From Glandiceps talaboti (Eukaryota; Hemichordata; Enteropneusta; Spengelidae), in NCBI RefSeq assembly GCF_964340395.1, contig NC_135569.1, positions 17,936,757-18,000,756 of the forward strand: 64,000 nt of DNA, given 5' to 3'. Below the pieces are notes generated by a model. The model was given only the letters and a program-made list of their open reading frames with translations. It searched no databases and was not told where the DNA came from. Position numbers and translations under genes: made by a program. Shown one piece after another: positions 45,031-60,700 of the stretch (the first letter of the stretch is position 1; each line of letters opens with the position of its first letter).

Positions 45031-47389
45031 ATTAGACGTTGTTTCTGGAAACATAGATCTGTTACCAGTTCCAAGATGCATTGCGCGTCTATCCATACAA
45101 TGCCATGTATTCTGTACGCGCAAAGGGCTTTGCACACGCTACTTTGTGGGATGGTTGTCACATGACGGTACCCTGTGTTTACCCGTAAAATTCCACTCTG
45201 TCATCGATGACGTTCAGTCTTTGTTCTATAAAATCACCCATAATTAAAGAGGTCAACATGTCTTACCATCATTTCCTGTTGAAAATGTTATTTCAAATGT
45301 AATAAAGACAAAACAAGACTAAATCTAACAACATAAGCAACGTCCTCTCGCGCAATGCATTTGAAACAGAAAATCGACTATTGCCTAAAGTGATGACGCG
45401 AATGTTTTTTTTTTTTAATTGTTTATGATTAGTTCTGCAGTTGTCTTCCCTGAAGTAGCAATTAATGTAGGGAGAGTTATTTTTGTTTTCCCTTGGATCT
45501 GCAGTCTGCATTGGCTGGACAAACACGAGAAACAAGATCGAGGCGGGTATTTAAGTGATGTAAACTTCACTATTTCAAAATTGAAAAAATTGTTTTTACT
45601 TTTTTCGATACTCGCGCACATATTTCCGTTTCTGAAAGCATGCATGAGGAGATTGTCGGTCAAACCAGGTCAATTTTCAACTTCCAGGTGAAATCACCAG
45701 CTTTCTACCGAAAATTCTTGCTGGAGAATTCACCAAGATAAATCCATACCATCTCTTCTTTGGTCAAAATTAACATTTTTTAAACTATAAATCTTTTGAT
45801 ACTAAGGGCGAGTTTGCTGCCAGAACACTAGGCTATCTGCTAGACCTTGGATGTTCTTCTGATACAATATAACACACGACCGAACATCGCTATCAAGGAT
45901 GGAACATCTGAACCCTCACTGCGAACTTTGTTCACTTAGGGTATTGGAAGAAGGCCCAAACTTCTAGCAGCAAGACCACCAGAACACGTGCATTTCTTTG
46001 TATTAACACATTATCACAACAATGCAAATGAGATAAGTAAATGTTGTTACTGTGTTGCAATGTTGGGCTGTGTACTCAGCACTACTAAGTGGTTTAATTG
46101 GGTCAGATTTTCCCCAATTTTCTGACATCGATTGGCTTTGTTCTAGACCGTTCAAGGCTTGCTTGTATAAAAGGTATGTATATCGAAATAATATCGATAA
46201 GTTTCTGTCCAGATCTGAATTTTATATTTTGAGAAACCAAACGAACTTGAGAGCCATGGAAATTCACCTCATTGTGGCATGCATCGCAAAATTCTCCAAC
46301 CAAGTGTTACATAAAGGGTATTGCCGCCGTAAACAAGTTATATAGAAGCAAAGTATAGACCGGTATCATGCTTACCATAAAGTATGTAAACTTTCTTCGT
46401 ACTAGCGATGTTACGATGGTTTAAATTGTGTTTATTATTTGCCGTGGAAACTAGTGTACATATCCAGGGTATGTAGGGGATCGCAAAGGCAGAGTGAAGT
46501 CAAGTCAATCTTTCCTGTACTGAGAATAGGTAGTGGACATTTGAACAACTTTTTTGACAACTAACTTTTACTGGGACTTCAAAAATCACAGATATAGAGC
46601 TAAAATTCATTATTTTCAAATGATACCAATAGCAATCCATAAATTTGTTCTGTATGCATGGGTAAATGTATGTATGTCTGTATGTATGCGTATCCCTGTA
46701 AATTTGAATAATTTCATTTCAAAAGCCATTTCACCTGTTCCATTACATACATAGATTGATATCACAAAGTCATTTCAGATTTCTATAGTTTGGCACACCT
46801 TTTTGCCAATTCAGGGGTATATCATGTACTAATAGCCTACTATAACATGGTTGCTGCATTCCAGCAATTATTATGTGTAGGAACAAAACACTTAATATCA
46901 CCCTTACAGAAGGCATTCAGTTTAAATCTGGTTGGTGTTTGGCACAAATATTTCCTTTATTGGAAATGATGACTGTTTTTGACTCTTTCAATCATATTTA
47001 GGGAACACAAGTATTTTATTAACGCATCAGATAATTTTCAGTCTTTTTCCACCAGTCTGATGAGCATTGACTCTGGGAATACTTGAAATCATCCTTTATT
47101 GACAAGTTTGATCAGTTCAAGTAATTTCAACTAGTATCGGCTCAAAGATGGTTCCTTTATCTACCTACAAATCTAACAATAGTTTTTTTGTGTGGCTGTC
47201 TAATAAGCATGGGTCCTTGGAATACATTAGTTATTTGCAATTTGATAGATTCAAGTAATTTATAATTTTACAACCCAAAGATTAACCCTTTTTACAAATC
47301 TGACCAATTGGAGACCATGTATTATTATTTTACGGCACAAAGACTTCCTAATCTCATTCGCTACTCTGTTCTTTTTCGAACCTTTGCAA
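45031..47389. other. Intergenic DNA, no gene recognised
   Basis: Open frames of 60-97 codons occur but show no known family, no supporting splice pattern and no codon bias that I can see. From about 46900 the sequence turns into degenerate modules (tgactctttcaat, acaagtattttatt, aatctgaccaattg) that continue to 48650. Confidence 0.4.
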
Positions 47390-48650
47390 AGTGAAACAGT
47401 CAAACATCCTTGTTCGCCAGCCTGAAAAATTTGTATTCTTAAAATTCAAAATACCTGATCTTCACAAATATCTGGTCATTTTGAGTTCTTCCTCCTACTC
47501 TTTTATGAAAACTAATCACATTTTTACCAATCTGTCCATTTTGGGTCATTGCAATAGTTTTTGGTGCAAATAGGTTTATTGGTGATTATGACTGATTTTG
47601 ACTCATTCAATTGTCACACAAGTATTTCATTTGCAATCTGACTGTTTTGATTCTTTCAATTGTCACACAAGTATTTCATTTGCAAATCTGACTGTTTTGA
47701 TTCTTTCAATTGTCACACAAGTATTTCATTTGCAAATCTGACTGTTTTGATTCTTTCAATTGTCACACAAGTATTTCATTTGCAAATCTGACTGTTTTGA
47801 TTCTTTCAATTGTCACACAAGTATTTCATTTGCAAATCTGACTGTTTTGATTCTTTCAATTGTCACACAAGTATTTCATTTGCAAATCTGACTGTTTTGA
47901 TTCTTTCAATTGTCACACAAGTATTTCATTTGCAAATCTGACTGTTTTGATTCTTTCAATTGTCACACAAGTATTTCATTTGCAAATCTGACTTTTGATT
48001 CTTTGGAACACCTATCAGTCTAACAATGTTTTTTTCACAAGTCTGATGAGTATGGCTTCTTGGAATACTTTAAACCATCCTTTATTCACAAATGTGATCG
48101 ATTCACGTACTTTAGACTTGTATCAGCCCAAAGATTGTCCCATTTTACTAATCTTACCAATATATATAGTTCATTGCACCACTATTTGGCACAAAGACAT
48201 TGTTTTCTTGTATATCTGTATTTTGGTATTTGCTAAGGTTACCGTCAAGAATGTGTCGCTTTTTTTGAATGTGTGCAATGCGAAACAGTCTAACGTCCTT
48301 CATTTTTTCAAAAGTGTAACAAATTTATGTTCTTAAAACCCTCAATACACCAAATATGTCCTTTCTTCTAAAATGAAACACAACCCCATTTTTACCAATC
48401 TGTCTATGTTGGGACGTTTTGGCACAAATATGTCCTTTATTGGTGAATATGGTTGATTTTGACTCTTTCAATTGTATTTAGAAAACACAAAGTATTTTAT
48501 TTGCAATCTGACAAGTTTGATTCTTCGGAACACCTAACAGTCTAAGACATGTTTTTTTCCCGCCAGTCTGAGTCTTCGAATACTTTAAAACATCAGTTAT
48601 AACAAATTTGATCGATTCAAGTACTTTTGATTTGTTGGGTACGCTGGGGT
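47390..48650. repeat. Degenerate repeat family enclosing a perfect 50-bp array
   Basis: At about 47595-47995, eight near-identical 50-bp units (tgtcacacaagtatttcatt, tgcaaatctgactgttttga, ttctttcaat). They are flanked on both sides by diverged modules with the same vocabulary (gattttgactctttcaattg, cacaaagtattttatttgc, ggcacaaagacattg). A young burst inside an older tandem family. Confidence 0.9.
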
Positions 48651-48735
48651 ACGCTGAAGTCAAGAGCATAGCCACTAGTACTAGCTACAGCCTGTGTCTT
48701 GGCAACAGACTAGTTGGGTAATCACAATTTCAAAT

Positions 48736-51700
48736 GGTTATAGGTAACAGAGATTAGTTATAGGTAACAGAGACTAGTTATTGGTAACAGAGACTAGTTA
48801 TAGGTAACAGAGATTAGTTATTGGTAACAGAGATTAGTTATTGGTAACAGAGATTAGTTATTGGTAACAGAGATTAGTTATTAGTAACAGAGATTAGTTA
48901 TTGGTAACAGAGATTAGTTATTAGTAACAGAGATTAGTTATTGGTAACAGGACAAGTTATAGGTAACAGAGACTAGTTATAGGTAACAGAGACTAGTTAC
49001 TGGTAACAGAGACTAGTTATAGGTAACAGAGACTAGTTATAGGTAACAGAGACCAGTTATTGGTAACAGAGACTAGTTATTGGTAACAGAGACTAGTTAT
49101 AGGTAACAGAGACTAGTTATAGGTAACAGAGACTAGTTATAGGTAACAGAGACTAGTTATTGGTAACAGAGACTAGTTATTGGTAACAGAGACTAGTTAT
49201 TGGTAACAGAGACTAGTTATAGGTAACAGAGATTAGTTATAGGTAACAGAGACTAGTTATAGGTAACAGAGACTAGTTATAGGTAACAGAGACTAGTTAT
49301 AGGTAACAGAGACTAGTTATTGGTAACAGAGATTAGTTATAGGTAACAGAGATTAGTTATAGGTAACAGAGACTAGTTATTGGTAACAGAGACAAGTTAT
49401 TGGTAACATAGACTAGTTATTGGTAACAGAGATTAGTTATTGGTAACAGAGATTAGTTATTGGTAACAGAGATTAGTTATTGGTAACAGAGATTAGTTAT
49501 TGGTAACAGAGATTAGTTATTAGTAACAGAGATTAGTTATTGGTAACAGAGATTAGTTATTGGTAACAGAGATTAGTTACTGGTAACAGAGATTAGTTAT
49601 TGGTAACAGAGATTAGTTATTAGTAACAGAGATTAGTTATTGGTAACAGAGACTAGTTATTGGTAACAGAGACTAGTTATAGGTAACAGAGATTAGTTAT
49701 TGGTAACAGAGATTAGTTATAGGTAACAGAGACTAGTTATAGGTAACAGAGATTAGTTATTGGTAACAGAGATTAGTTATTGGTAACAGAGATTAGTTAT
49801 TAGTAACAGAGATTAGTTATTGGTAACAGAGACTAGTTATTGGTAACAGAGACTAGTTATAGGTAACAGAGACAAGTTATTGGTAACAGAGATTAGTTAT
49901 AGGTAACAGAGACTAGTTATGGGTAACAGAGACAAGTTATTGGTAACAGAGACTAGTTATAGGTAACAGAGACTAGTTATTGGTAACAGAGACTAGTTAT
50001 TGGTAACAGAGACTAGTTATAGGTAACAGAGACTAGTTATAGGTAACAGAGACTAGTTATTGGTAACAGAGACTAGTTATTAGTAACAGAGACTAGTTAT
50101 TGGTAACAGAGACTAGTTATAGGTAACAGAGACTAGTTATTGGTAACAGAGACTAGTTATTGGTAACAGAGATTAGTTATAGGTAACAGAGACTAGTTAT
50201 AGGTAACAGAGACTAGTTATTGGTAACAGAGATTAGTTATTGGTAACAGAGATTAGTTATAGGTAACAGAGACTAGTTATAGGTAACAGGACAAGTTATA
50301 GGTAACAGAGATTAGTTATTGGTAACAGAGATTAGTTATAGGTAACAGAGACTAGTTATTGGTAACAGAGATTAGTTATAGGTAACAGAGACTAGTTATT
50401 GGTAACAGAGACTAGTTATTGGTAACAGAGACTAGTTATAGGTAACAGAGACTAGTTATAGGTAACAGAGACTAGTTATTGGTAACAGAGACTAGTTATA
50501 GGTAACAGAGACTAGTTATTGGCAACAGAGACTAGTTATAGGTAACAGAGACTAGTTATAGGTAACAGAGACTAGTTATTGGTAACAGAGATTAGTTATA
50601 GGTAACAGAGACTAGTTATGGGTAACAGAGACAGGTTATTGGTAACAGAGACTAGTTATTGGTAACAGAGACTAGTTATTGGTAACAGAGACTAGTTATT
50701 GGTAACAGAGACTAGTTATTGGTAACAGAGATTAGTTATTGGTAACAGAGAATAGTTATAGGTAACAGAGACTAGTTATTGGTAACAGAGACTAGTTATA
50801 GGTAACATAGACTAGTTATAGGTAACAGAGACTAGTTATAGGTAACAGAGACTAGTTATAGGTAACAGAGACTAGTTATTGGTAACAGAGACTAGTTATA
50901 GGTAACAGAGACTAGTTATTGGTAACAGAGATTAGTTATAGGTAACAGATACTAGTTATTGGTAACAGGACAAGTTACTGGTAACAGAGATTAGTTATAG
51001 GTAACATAGAATAGTTATAGGTAACAGAGACTAGTTATTGGTAACAGGACAAGTTACTGGTAACAGAGATTAGTTATAGGTAACAGAGACTAGTTATAGG
51101 TAACAGAGACTAGTTATAGGTAACAGAGACTAGTTATAGGTAACAGAGACTAGTTATAGGTAACAGAGACTAGTTATAGGTAACAGAGACTAGTTATTGG
51201 TAACAGAGACTAGTTATAGGTAACAGAGACTAGTTATAGGTAACAGAGACTAGTTATACGTAACAGAGACAAGTTATTGGTAACAGAGACTAGTTATAGG
51301 TAACAGAGACAAGTTATTGGTAACAGAGACTAGTTATAGGTAACAGAGACAAGTTATTGGTAACAGAGACTAGTTATAGGTAACAGAGACTAGTTATAGG
51401 TAACAGAGACTAGTTATAGGTAACAGAGACTAGTTATAGGTAACAGAGACGAGTTATTGGTAACAGAGACTAGTTATAGGTAACAGAGACAAGTTATTGG
51501 TAACAGAGACTAGTTATAGGTAACAGAGATTAGTTATTGGTAACAGAGATTAGTTATTAGTAACAGAGATTAGTTATTGGTAACAGAGACTAGTTATTGG
51601 TAACAGAGACTAGTTATAGGTAACAGAGATTAGTTATTGGTAACAGAGATTAGTTATAGGTAACAGAGACTAGTTATAGGTAACAGAGATTAGTTATTGG

Positions 51701-54700
51701 TAACAGAGATTAGTTATTGGTAACAGAGATTAGTTATTAGTAACAGAGATTAGTTATTGGTAACAGAGACTAGTTATTGGTAACAGAGACTAGTTATAGG
51801 TAACAGAGACAAGTTATTGGTAACAGAGATTAGTTATAGGTAACAGAGACTAGTTATGGGTAACAGAGACAAGTTATTGGTAACAGAGACTAGTTATAGG
51901 TAACAGAGACTAGTTATTGGTAACAGAGACTAGTTATTGGTAACAGAGACTAGTTATAGGTAACAGAGACTAGTTATAGGTAACAGAGACTAGTTATTGG
52001 TAACAGAGACTAGTTATTAGTAACAGAGACTAGTTATTGGTAACAGAGACTAGTTATAGGTAACAGAGACTAGTTATTGGTAACAGAGACTAGTTATTGG
52101 TAACAGAGATTAGTTATAGGTAACAGAGACTAGTTATAGGTAACAGAGACTAGTTATTGGTAACAGAGATTAGTTATTGGTAACAGAGATTAGTTATAGG
52201 TAACAGAGACTAGTTATAGGTAACAGGACAAGTTATAGGTAACAGAGATTAGTTATTGGTAACAGAGATTAGTTATAGGTAACAGAGACTAGTTATTGGT
52301 AACAGAGATTAGTTATAGGTAACAGAGACTAGTTATTGGTAACAGAGACTAGTTATTGGTAACAGAGACTAGTTATAGGTAACAGAGACTAGTTATAGGT
52401 AACAGAGACTAGTTATTGGTAACAGAGACTAGTTATAGGTAACAGAGACTAGTTATTGGCAACAGAGACTAGTTATAGGTAACAGAGACTAGTTATAGGT
52501 AACAGAGACTAGTTATTGGTAACAGAGATTAGTTATAGGTAACAGAGACTAGTTATGGGTAACAGAGACAAGTTATTGGTAACAGAGACTAGTTATTGGT
52601 AACAGAGACTAGTTATTGGTAACAGAGACTAGTTATTGGTAACAGAGACTAGTTATTGGTAACAGAGATTAGTTATTGGTAACAGAGAATAGTTATAGGT
52701 AACAGAGACTAGTTATTGGTAACAGAGACTAGTTATAGGTAACATAGACTAGTTATTGGTAACAGAGACTAGTTATAGGTAACATAGACTAGTTATAGGT
52801 AACAGAGACTAGTTATAGGTAACAGAGACTAGTTATTGGTAACAGAGACTAGTTATAGGTAACAGAGACTAGTTATAGGTAACAGAGAATAGTTATAGGT
52901 AACAGAGAATAGTTATTGGTAACAGAGACTAGTTATAGGTAACAGAGACTAGTTATAGGTAACAGAGACCAGTTATAGGTAACAGAGACTAGTTATTGGT
53001 AACAGAGATTAGTTATTGGTAACAGAGACTAGTTACTGGTAACAGAGATTAGTTATAGGTAATAGAGACTAGTTATAGGTAACAGAGATTAGTTATAGGT
53101 AACAGAGACTAGTTATTGGTAACAGAGACTAGTTATAGGTAACAGAGACTAGTTATAGGTAACATAGACTAGTTATAGGTAACAGAGACTAGTTATAGGT
53201 AACAGAGACTAGTTATTGGTAACAGAGACTAGTTATAGGTAACAGAGACTAGTTATAGGTAACAGAGACTAGTTATAGGTAACAGAGACTAGTTATAGGT
53301 AACAGAGACTAGTTATTGGTAACAGAGACTAGTTATTAGTAACAGAGACTAGTTATAGGTAACAGAGACTAGTTATGGGTAACAGAGACTAGTTATAGGT
53401 AACAGAGACTAGTTATTGGTAACAGAGATTAGTTATTGGTAACAGAGAATAGTTATAGGTAACAGAGACTAGTTATTGGTAACAGAGACTAGTTATAGGT
53501 AACATAGACTAGTTATAGGTAACAGAGACTAGTTATAGGTAACAGAGACTAGTTATTGTTAACAGAGACTAGTTATAGGTAACAGAGACTAGTTATAGGT
53601 AACAGAGAATAGTTATAGGTAACAGAGAATAGTTATAGGTAACAGAGACTAGTTATTGGTAACAGAGACTAGTTATAGGTAACAGAGACTAGTTATAGGT
53701 AACAGAGATTAGTTATAGGTAACAGAGACTAGTTATTGGTAACAGAGATTAGTTATTGGTAACAGAGATTAGTTATAGGTAACAGAGACTAGTTATAGGT
53801 AACAGAGATTAGTTATAGGTAACAGAGACTAGTTATTGGTAACAGAGATTAGTTATTGGTAACAGAGACTAGTTATAGGTAACAGAGACTAGTTATAGGT
53901 AACAGAGACTAGTTAATGGTAACAGAGACTAGTTATAGGTAACAGAGACAAGTTATTGGTAACAGAGACTAGTTATGGGTAACAGAGACTAGGTATGGGT
54001 AACAGAGATTAGTTATTGGTAACAGAGACTAGTTATTGGTAACAGAGACTAGTTATAGGTAACAGAGACTAGCTATTGGTAACAGAGACTAGTTATGGGT
54101 AACAGAGACTAGGTATAGGTAACAGAGATTAGTTATTGGTAACAGACTATTTATTTGTTACAGAGACTAGTTATAGGTAACAGAGACTAGTTATTGGTAA
54201 CAGAGACTAGTTATAGGTAACAGAGACCAGTTATTGGTAACAGAGACTAGTTATAGGTAACATAGACCAGTTATTGGTAACAGAGACTAGTTATAGGTAA
54301 CAGAGATTGGTTATTGGTAACAGAGATTAGTTATTGGTAACAGAGATTAGTTATAGGTAACAGAGACCAGTTATTAGTAACAGAGACTAGGTATAGGTAA
54401 GAGAGAATAGTAATAGGTAACAGAGACTAGTTATTAGTAACAGAGATTAGTTATTGGTAACAGAGACTAGTTATTGGTAACAGAGACTAGTTATTGGTAA
54501 CAGAGACTAGTTATAGGTAACAGAGACTAGTTATTGGTAACAGGACAAGTTACTGGTAACAGAGACTAGTTATTGGTAACAGAGACTAGTTATTGGTAAC
54601 TGGGACTAGTTATAGGTAACAGAGACTAGTTATAGGTAACAGAGACTAGTTATAGGTAACAGAGACTAGTTATAGGTAACAGAGACTAGTTATAGGTAAC

Positions 54701-57700
54701 ATAGACTAGTTATTGGTAACAGGACAAGTTACTGGTAACAGATATTAGTTATAGGTAACATAGACTAGTTATAGGTAACAGAGACTAGTTATAGGTAACA
54801 GAGACTAGTTATTGGTAACAGAGACTAGTTATAGGTAACAGAGACTAGTTATAGGTAACAGGGACTAGTTATTGGTAAAAGAGACTGGTTATAGATAACA
54901 GAGACTGGGTATAGGTAACAGAGACTAGTTATTGGTAACAGAGACTGGTTATAGGTAACAGAGACTGGTTATAGGTAACATAGATTAGTTATAGGTAACA
55001 GAGTTTAGTTACTGGTAACAGAGACTAGTTATTGTAACAGAGACCTGTTATTGGTAACAGAGACTAGTTATAGGTAACAGAGACTAGTTATTGGTAACAG
55101 AGACTAGTTATTGGTAACAGAGACTGGTTATAGGTAACAGAGACTAGTTATTGGTAACAGAGACTAGTTATTGGTAACAGAGACTAGTTATTGGTAACAG
55201 AGACTAGTTATTGGTAACAGAGATTAGTTATTGGTAACAGAGACTAGTTATTGGTAACAGAGACTAGTTATAGGTAACAGAGACCAGTTATTGGTAACAG
55301 AGACTAGTTATAGGTAACATAGACCAGTTATTGGTAACAGAGACTAGTTATAGGTAACAGAGATTGGTTATTGGTAACAGAGATTAGTTATTGGTAACAG
55401 AGATTAGTTATAGGTAACAGAGACTAGCTATTGGTAACAGAGACCAGTTACTGGTAACAGAGACTAGTTATAGGTAACAGAGACCAGTTATTAGTAACAG
55501 AGACTAGGTATAGGTAAGAGAGAATAGTAATAGGTAACAGAGACTAGTTATTAGTAACAGAGATTAGTTATGGTAACAGAGACTAGTTATAGGTAACAGA
55601 GATTGGTTATAGGGTAACAGAGATTAGTTATTGGTAACAGAGATTAGTTATAGGTAACAGAGACTAGTTATTGGTAACAGAGACTAGTTATTGGTAACTG
55701 GGACTAGTTATTGGTAACAGAGACTGGTTATAGGTAACAGAGACTAGTTATTGGTAACAGGACAAGTTATTGGTAACAGAGACTAGTTATAGGTAACAGA
55801 GACAGGTTATAGGTAACAGAGACTAGTTATAGGTAACATAGACTAGTTATTGGTAACAGAGACTAGTTATAGGTAACATAGACTAGTTATAGGTAACAGA
55901 GACTAGTTATAGGTAACAGAGACTAGTTATTGGTAACAGAGACTAGTTATAGGTAACAGAGACTAGTTATAGGTAACAGAGACTAGTTATTGGTAACAGA
56001 GACTAGTTATAGGTAACAGAGACTAGTTATTGGTAACAGGACAAGTTACTGGTAACAGAGATTAGTTATAGGTAACATAGAATAGTTATAGGTAACAGAG
56101 ACTAGTTATTGGTAACAGGACAAGTTACTGGTAACAGAGATTAGTTATAGGTAACAGAGACTAGTTATAGGTAACAGAGACTAGTTATAGGTAACAGAGA
56201 CTAGTTATAGGTAACAGAGACTAGTTATAGGTAACAGAGACTAGTTATAGGTAACAGAGACTAGTTATTGGTAACAGAGACTAGTTATAGGTAACAGAGA
56301 CTAGTTATTGGTAACAGAGATTAGTTATAGGTAACAGATACTAGTTATTGGTAACAGGACAAGTTACTGGTAACAGAGATTAGTTATAGGTAACATAGAA
56401 TAGTTATAGGTAACAGAGACTAGTTATTGGTAACAGGACAAGTTACTGGTAACAGAGATTAGTTATAGGTAACAGAGACTAGTTATAGGTAACAGAGACT
56501 AGTTATAGGTAACAGAGACTAGTTATAGGTAACAGAGACTAGTTATAGGTAACAGAGACTAGTTATAGGTAACAGAGACTAGTTATTGGTAACAGAGACT
56601 AGTTATAGGTAACAGAGACTAGTTATAGGTAACAGAGACTAGTTATACGTAACAGAGACAAGTTATTGGTAACAGAGACTAGTTATAGGTAACAGAGACA
56701 AGTTATTGGTAACAGAGACTAGTTATAGGTAACAGAGACAAGTTATTGGTAACAGAGACTAGTTATAGGTAACAGAGACTAGTTATAGGTAACAGAGACT
56801 AGTTATAGGTAACAGAGACTAGTTATAGGTAACAGAGACGAGTTATTGGTAACAGAGACTAGTTATAGGTAACAGAGACAAGTTATTGGTAACAGAGACT
56901 AGTTATAGGTAGCAGAGACAAGTTATAGGTAACAGAGACTAGTTATAGGTAACAGAGACTAGTTATAGGTAACAGAGACTAGTTATAGGTAACAGAGACA
57001 AGTTATTGGTAACAGAGACTAGTTATAGGTAACAGAGACTAGTTATTGGTAACAGAGACTAGTTATAGGTAACAGAGACTAGTTATAGGTAACAGAGACT
57101 AGTTATTGGTAACAGAGATTAGTTATTGGTAACAGAGAATAGTTATAGGTAACAGAGACTAGTTATTGGTAACAGAGACTAGTTATAGGTAACATAGACT
57201 AGTTATAGGTAACAGAGACTAGTTATAGGTAACAGAGACTTGTTATTGGTAACAGAGACTAGTTATAGGTAACAGAGACTAGTTATAGGTAACAGAGAAT
57301 AGTTATAGGTAACAGAGAATAGTTATTGGTAACAGAGACTAGTTATAGGTAACAGAGACTAGTTATAGGTAACAGAGATTAGTTATAGGTAACAGAGATT
57401 AGTTATAGGTAACAGAGACTAGTTATTGGTAACAGAGATTAGTTATAGGTAACAGAGACTAGTTATAGGTAACAGAGATTAGTTATAGGTAACAGAGACT
57501 AGTTATTGGTAACAGAGATTAGTAATTGGTAACAGAGACTAGTTATAGGTAACAGAGACTAGTTATAGGTAACAGAGACTAGTTAATGGTAACAGAGACT
57601 AGTTATAGGTAACAGAGACAAGTTATTGGTAACAGAGACTAGTTATAGGTAACAGAGACAAGTTATTGGTAACAGAGACTAGTTATGGGTAACAGAGACT

Positions 57701-60700
57701 AGGTATGGGTAACAGAGATTAGTTATTGGTAACAGAGACTAGTTATTGGTAACAGAGACTAGTTATAGGTAACAGAGACTAGCTATTGGTAACAGAGACT
57801 AGTTATGGGTAACAGAGACTAGGTATAGGTAACAGAGATTAGTTATTGGTAACAGACTATTTATTGGTTACAGAGACTAGTTATAGGTAACAGAGACTAG
57901 TTATTGGTAACTGGGACTAGTTATTAGTAACAGAGACCAGTTATTGGTAACAGAGACTAGTTATAGGTAACAGAGACCAGTTATTGGTAACAGAGACTAG
58001 TTATAGGTAACATAGACCAGTTATTGGTAACAGAGACTAGTTATAGGTAACAGAGATTGGTTATTGGTAACAGAGATTAGTTATTGGTAACAGAGACTAG
58101 TTATAGGTAACAGAGATTGGTTATTGGTAACAGAGATTAGTTATTGGTAACAGAGATTAGTTATAGGTAACATAGACCAGTTATTGGTAACAGAGACTAG
58201 TTATAGGTAACAGAGATTGGTTATTGGTAACAGAGATTAGTTATTGGTAACAGAGATTAGTTATAGGTAACAGAGACTAGCTATTGGTAACAGAGACCAG
58301 TTACTGGTAACAGAGACTAGTTATAGGTAACAGAGACCAGTTATTAGTAACAGAGACTAGGTATAGGTAAGAGAGAATAGTAATAGGTAACAGAGACTAG
58401 TTATTAGTAACAGAGATTAGTTATGGTAACAGAGACTAGTTATAGGTAACAGAGATTGGTTATTGGTAACAGAGATTAGTTATTGGTAACAGAGATTAGT
58501 TATAGGTAACAGAGACTAGTTATTGGTAACAGAGACTAGTTATTGGTAACTGGGACTAGTTATTGGTAACAGAGACTGGTTATAGGTAACAGAAACTAGT
58601 TATTGGTAACAGGACAAGTTATTGGTAACAGAGACTAGTTATAGGTAAAAGAGACAAGTTATAGGTAACAGAGACTAGTTATAGGTAACATAGACTAGTT
58701 ATTGGTAACAGAGACTAGTTATAGGTAACATAGACTAGTTATAGGTAACAGAGACTAGTTGTAGGTAACAGAGACTAGTTATTGGTAACAGAGACTAGTT
58801 ATAGGTCACAGAGACTAGTTATAGGTAACAGAGACTAGTTATTGGTAACAGAGACTAGTTATAGGTAACAGAGACTAGTTATTGGTAACAGGACAAGTTA
58901 CTGGTAACAGAGATTAGTTATAGGTAACATAGAATAGTTATAGGTAACAGAGACTAGTTATTGGTAACAGGACAAGTTACTGGTAACAGAGATTAGTTAT
59001 AGGTAACAGAGACTAGTTATAGGTAACAGAGACTAGTTATAGGTAACAGAGACTAGTTATAGGTAACAGAGACTAGTTATAGGTAACAGAGACTAGTTAT
59101 AGGTAACAGAGACTAGTTATTGGTAACAGAGACTAGTTATAGGTAACAGAGACTAGTTATAGGTAACTGAGACTAGTTATTGGTAACAGAGACTAGTTAT
59201 AGGTAACAGATACTAGTTATTGGTAACAGGACAAGTTACTGGTAACAGAGATTAGTTATAGGTAACATAGAATAGTTATAGGTAACAGAGACTAGTTATT
59301 GGTAACAGGACAAGTTACTGGTAACAGAGATTAGTTATAGGTAACAGAGACTAGTTATAGGTAACAGAGACTAGTTATAGGTAACAGAGACTAGTTATAG
59401 GTAACAGAGACTAGTTATAGGTAACAGAGACTAGTTATTGGTAACAGAGACTAGTTATAGGTAACAGAGACTAGTTATAGGTAACAGAGACTAGTTATAG
59501 GTAACAGAGACAAGTTATTGGTAACAGAGACTAGTTATAGGTAACAGAGACAAGTTACTGGTAACAGAGACTAGTTATAGGTAACAGAGACAAGTTATTG
59601 GTAACAGAGACTAGTTAAAGGTAACAGAGACTAGTTATAGGTAACAGAGACTAGTTATAGGTAACAGAGACTAGTTATAGGTAACAGAGACGAGTTATTG
59701 GTAACAGAGACTAGTTATAGGTAACAGAGACGAGTTATTGGTAACAGAGACTAGTTATAGGTAACAGAGACTAGTTATAGGTAACAGAGACAAGTTATTG
59801 GTAACAGAGACTAGTTATAGGTAACAGAGACAAGTTATTGGTAACAGAGACTAGTTATAGGTAGCAGAGACAAGTTATAGGTAACAGAGACTAGTTATAG
59901 GTAACAGAGACTAGTTATAGGTAACAGAGACTAGTTATAGGTAACAGAGACAAGTTATTGGTAACAGAGACTAGTTATAGGTAACAGAGACAAGTTATTG
60001 GTAACAGAGACTAGTTATAGGTAACAGAGACTAGTTATAGGTAACAGAGACTAGTTATTGGTAACAGAGATTAGTTATTGGTAACAGAGAATAGTTATAG
60101 GTAACAGAGACTAGTTATTGGTAACAGAGACTAGTTATAGGTAACATAGACTAGTTATAGGTAACAGAGACTAGTTATAGGTAACAGAGACTAGTTATTG
60201 GTAACAGAGACTAGTTATAGGTAACAGAGACTAGTTATAGGTAACAGAGAATAGTTATAGGTAACAGAGAATAGTTATTGGTAACAGAGACTAGTTATAG
60301 GTAACAGAGACTAGTTATAGGTAACAGAGATTAGTTATAGGTAACAGAGACTAGTTATAGGTAACAGAGACTAGTTATTGGTAACAGAGATTAGTTATAG
60401 GTAACAGAGACTAGTTATAGGTAACAGAGATTAGTTATAGGTAACAGAGACTAGTTATTGGTAACAGAGATTAGTAATTGGTAACAGAGACTAGATATAG
60501 GTAACAGAGACTAGTTATAGGTAACAGAGACTAGTTAATGGTAACAGAGACTAGTTATAGGTAACAGAGACAAGTTATTGGTAACAGAGACTAGTTATGG
60601 GTAACAGAGACTAGGTATGGGTAACAGAGATTAGTTATTGGTAACAGAGACTAGTTATTGGTAACAGAGACTAGTTATAGGTAACAGAGACTAGCTATTG

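Noticed and set aside
45293-46345. Overlapping 66-97-codon frames on both strands
   Set aside because: No recognisable protein, no exon pattern; length expected by chance in this composition.
48478-48675. 65-codon minus frame near the satellite edge
   Set aside because: Lies in degenerate repeat modules and has no recognisable domain.
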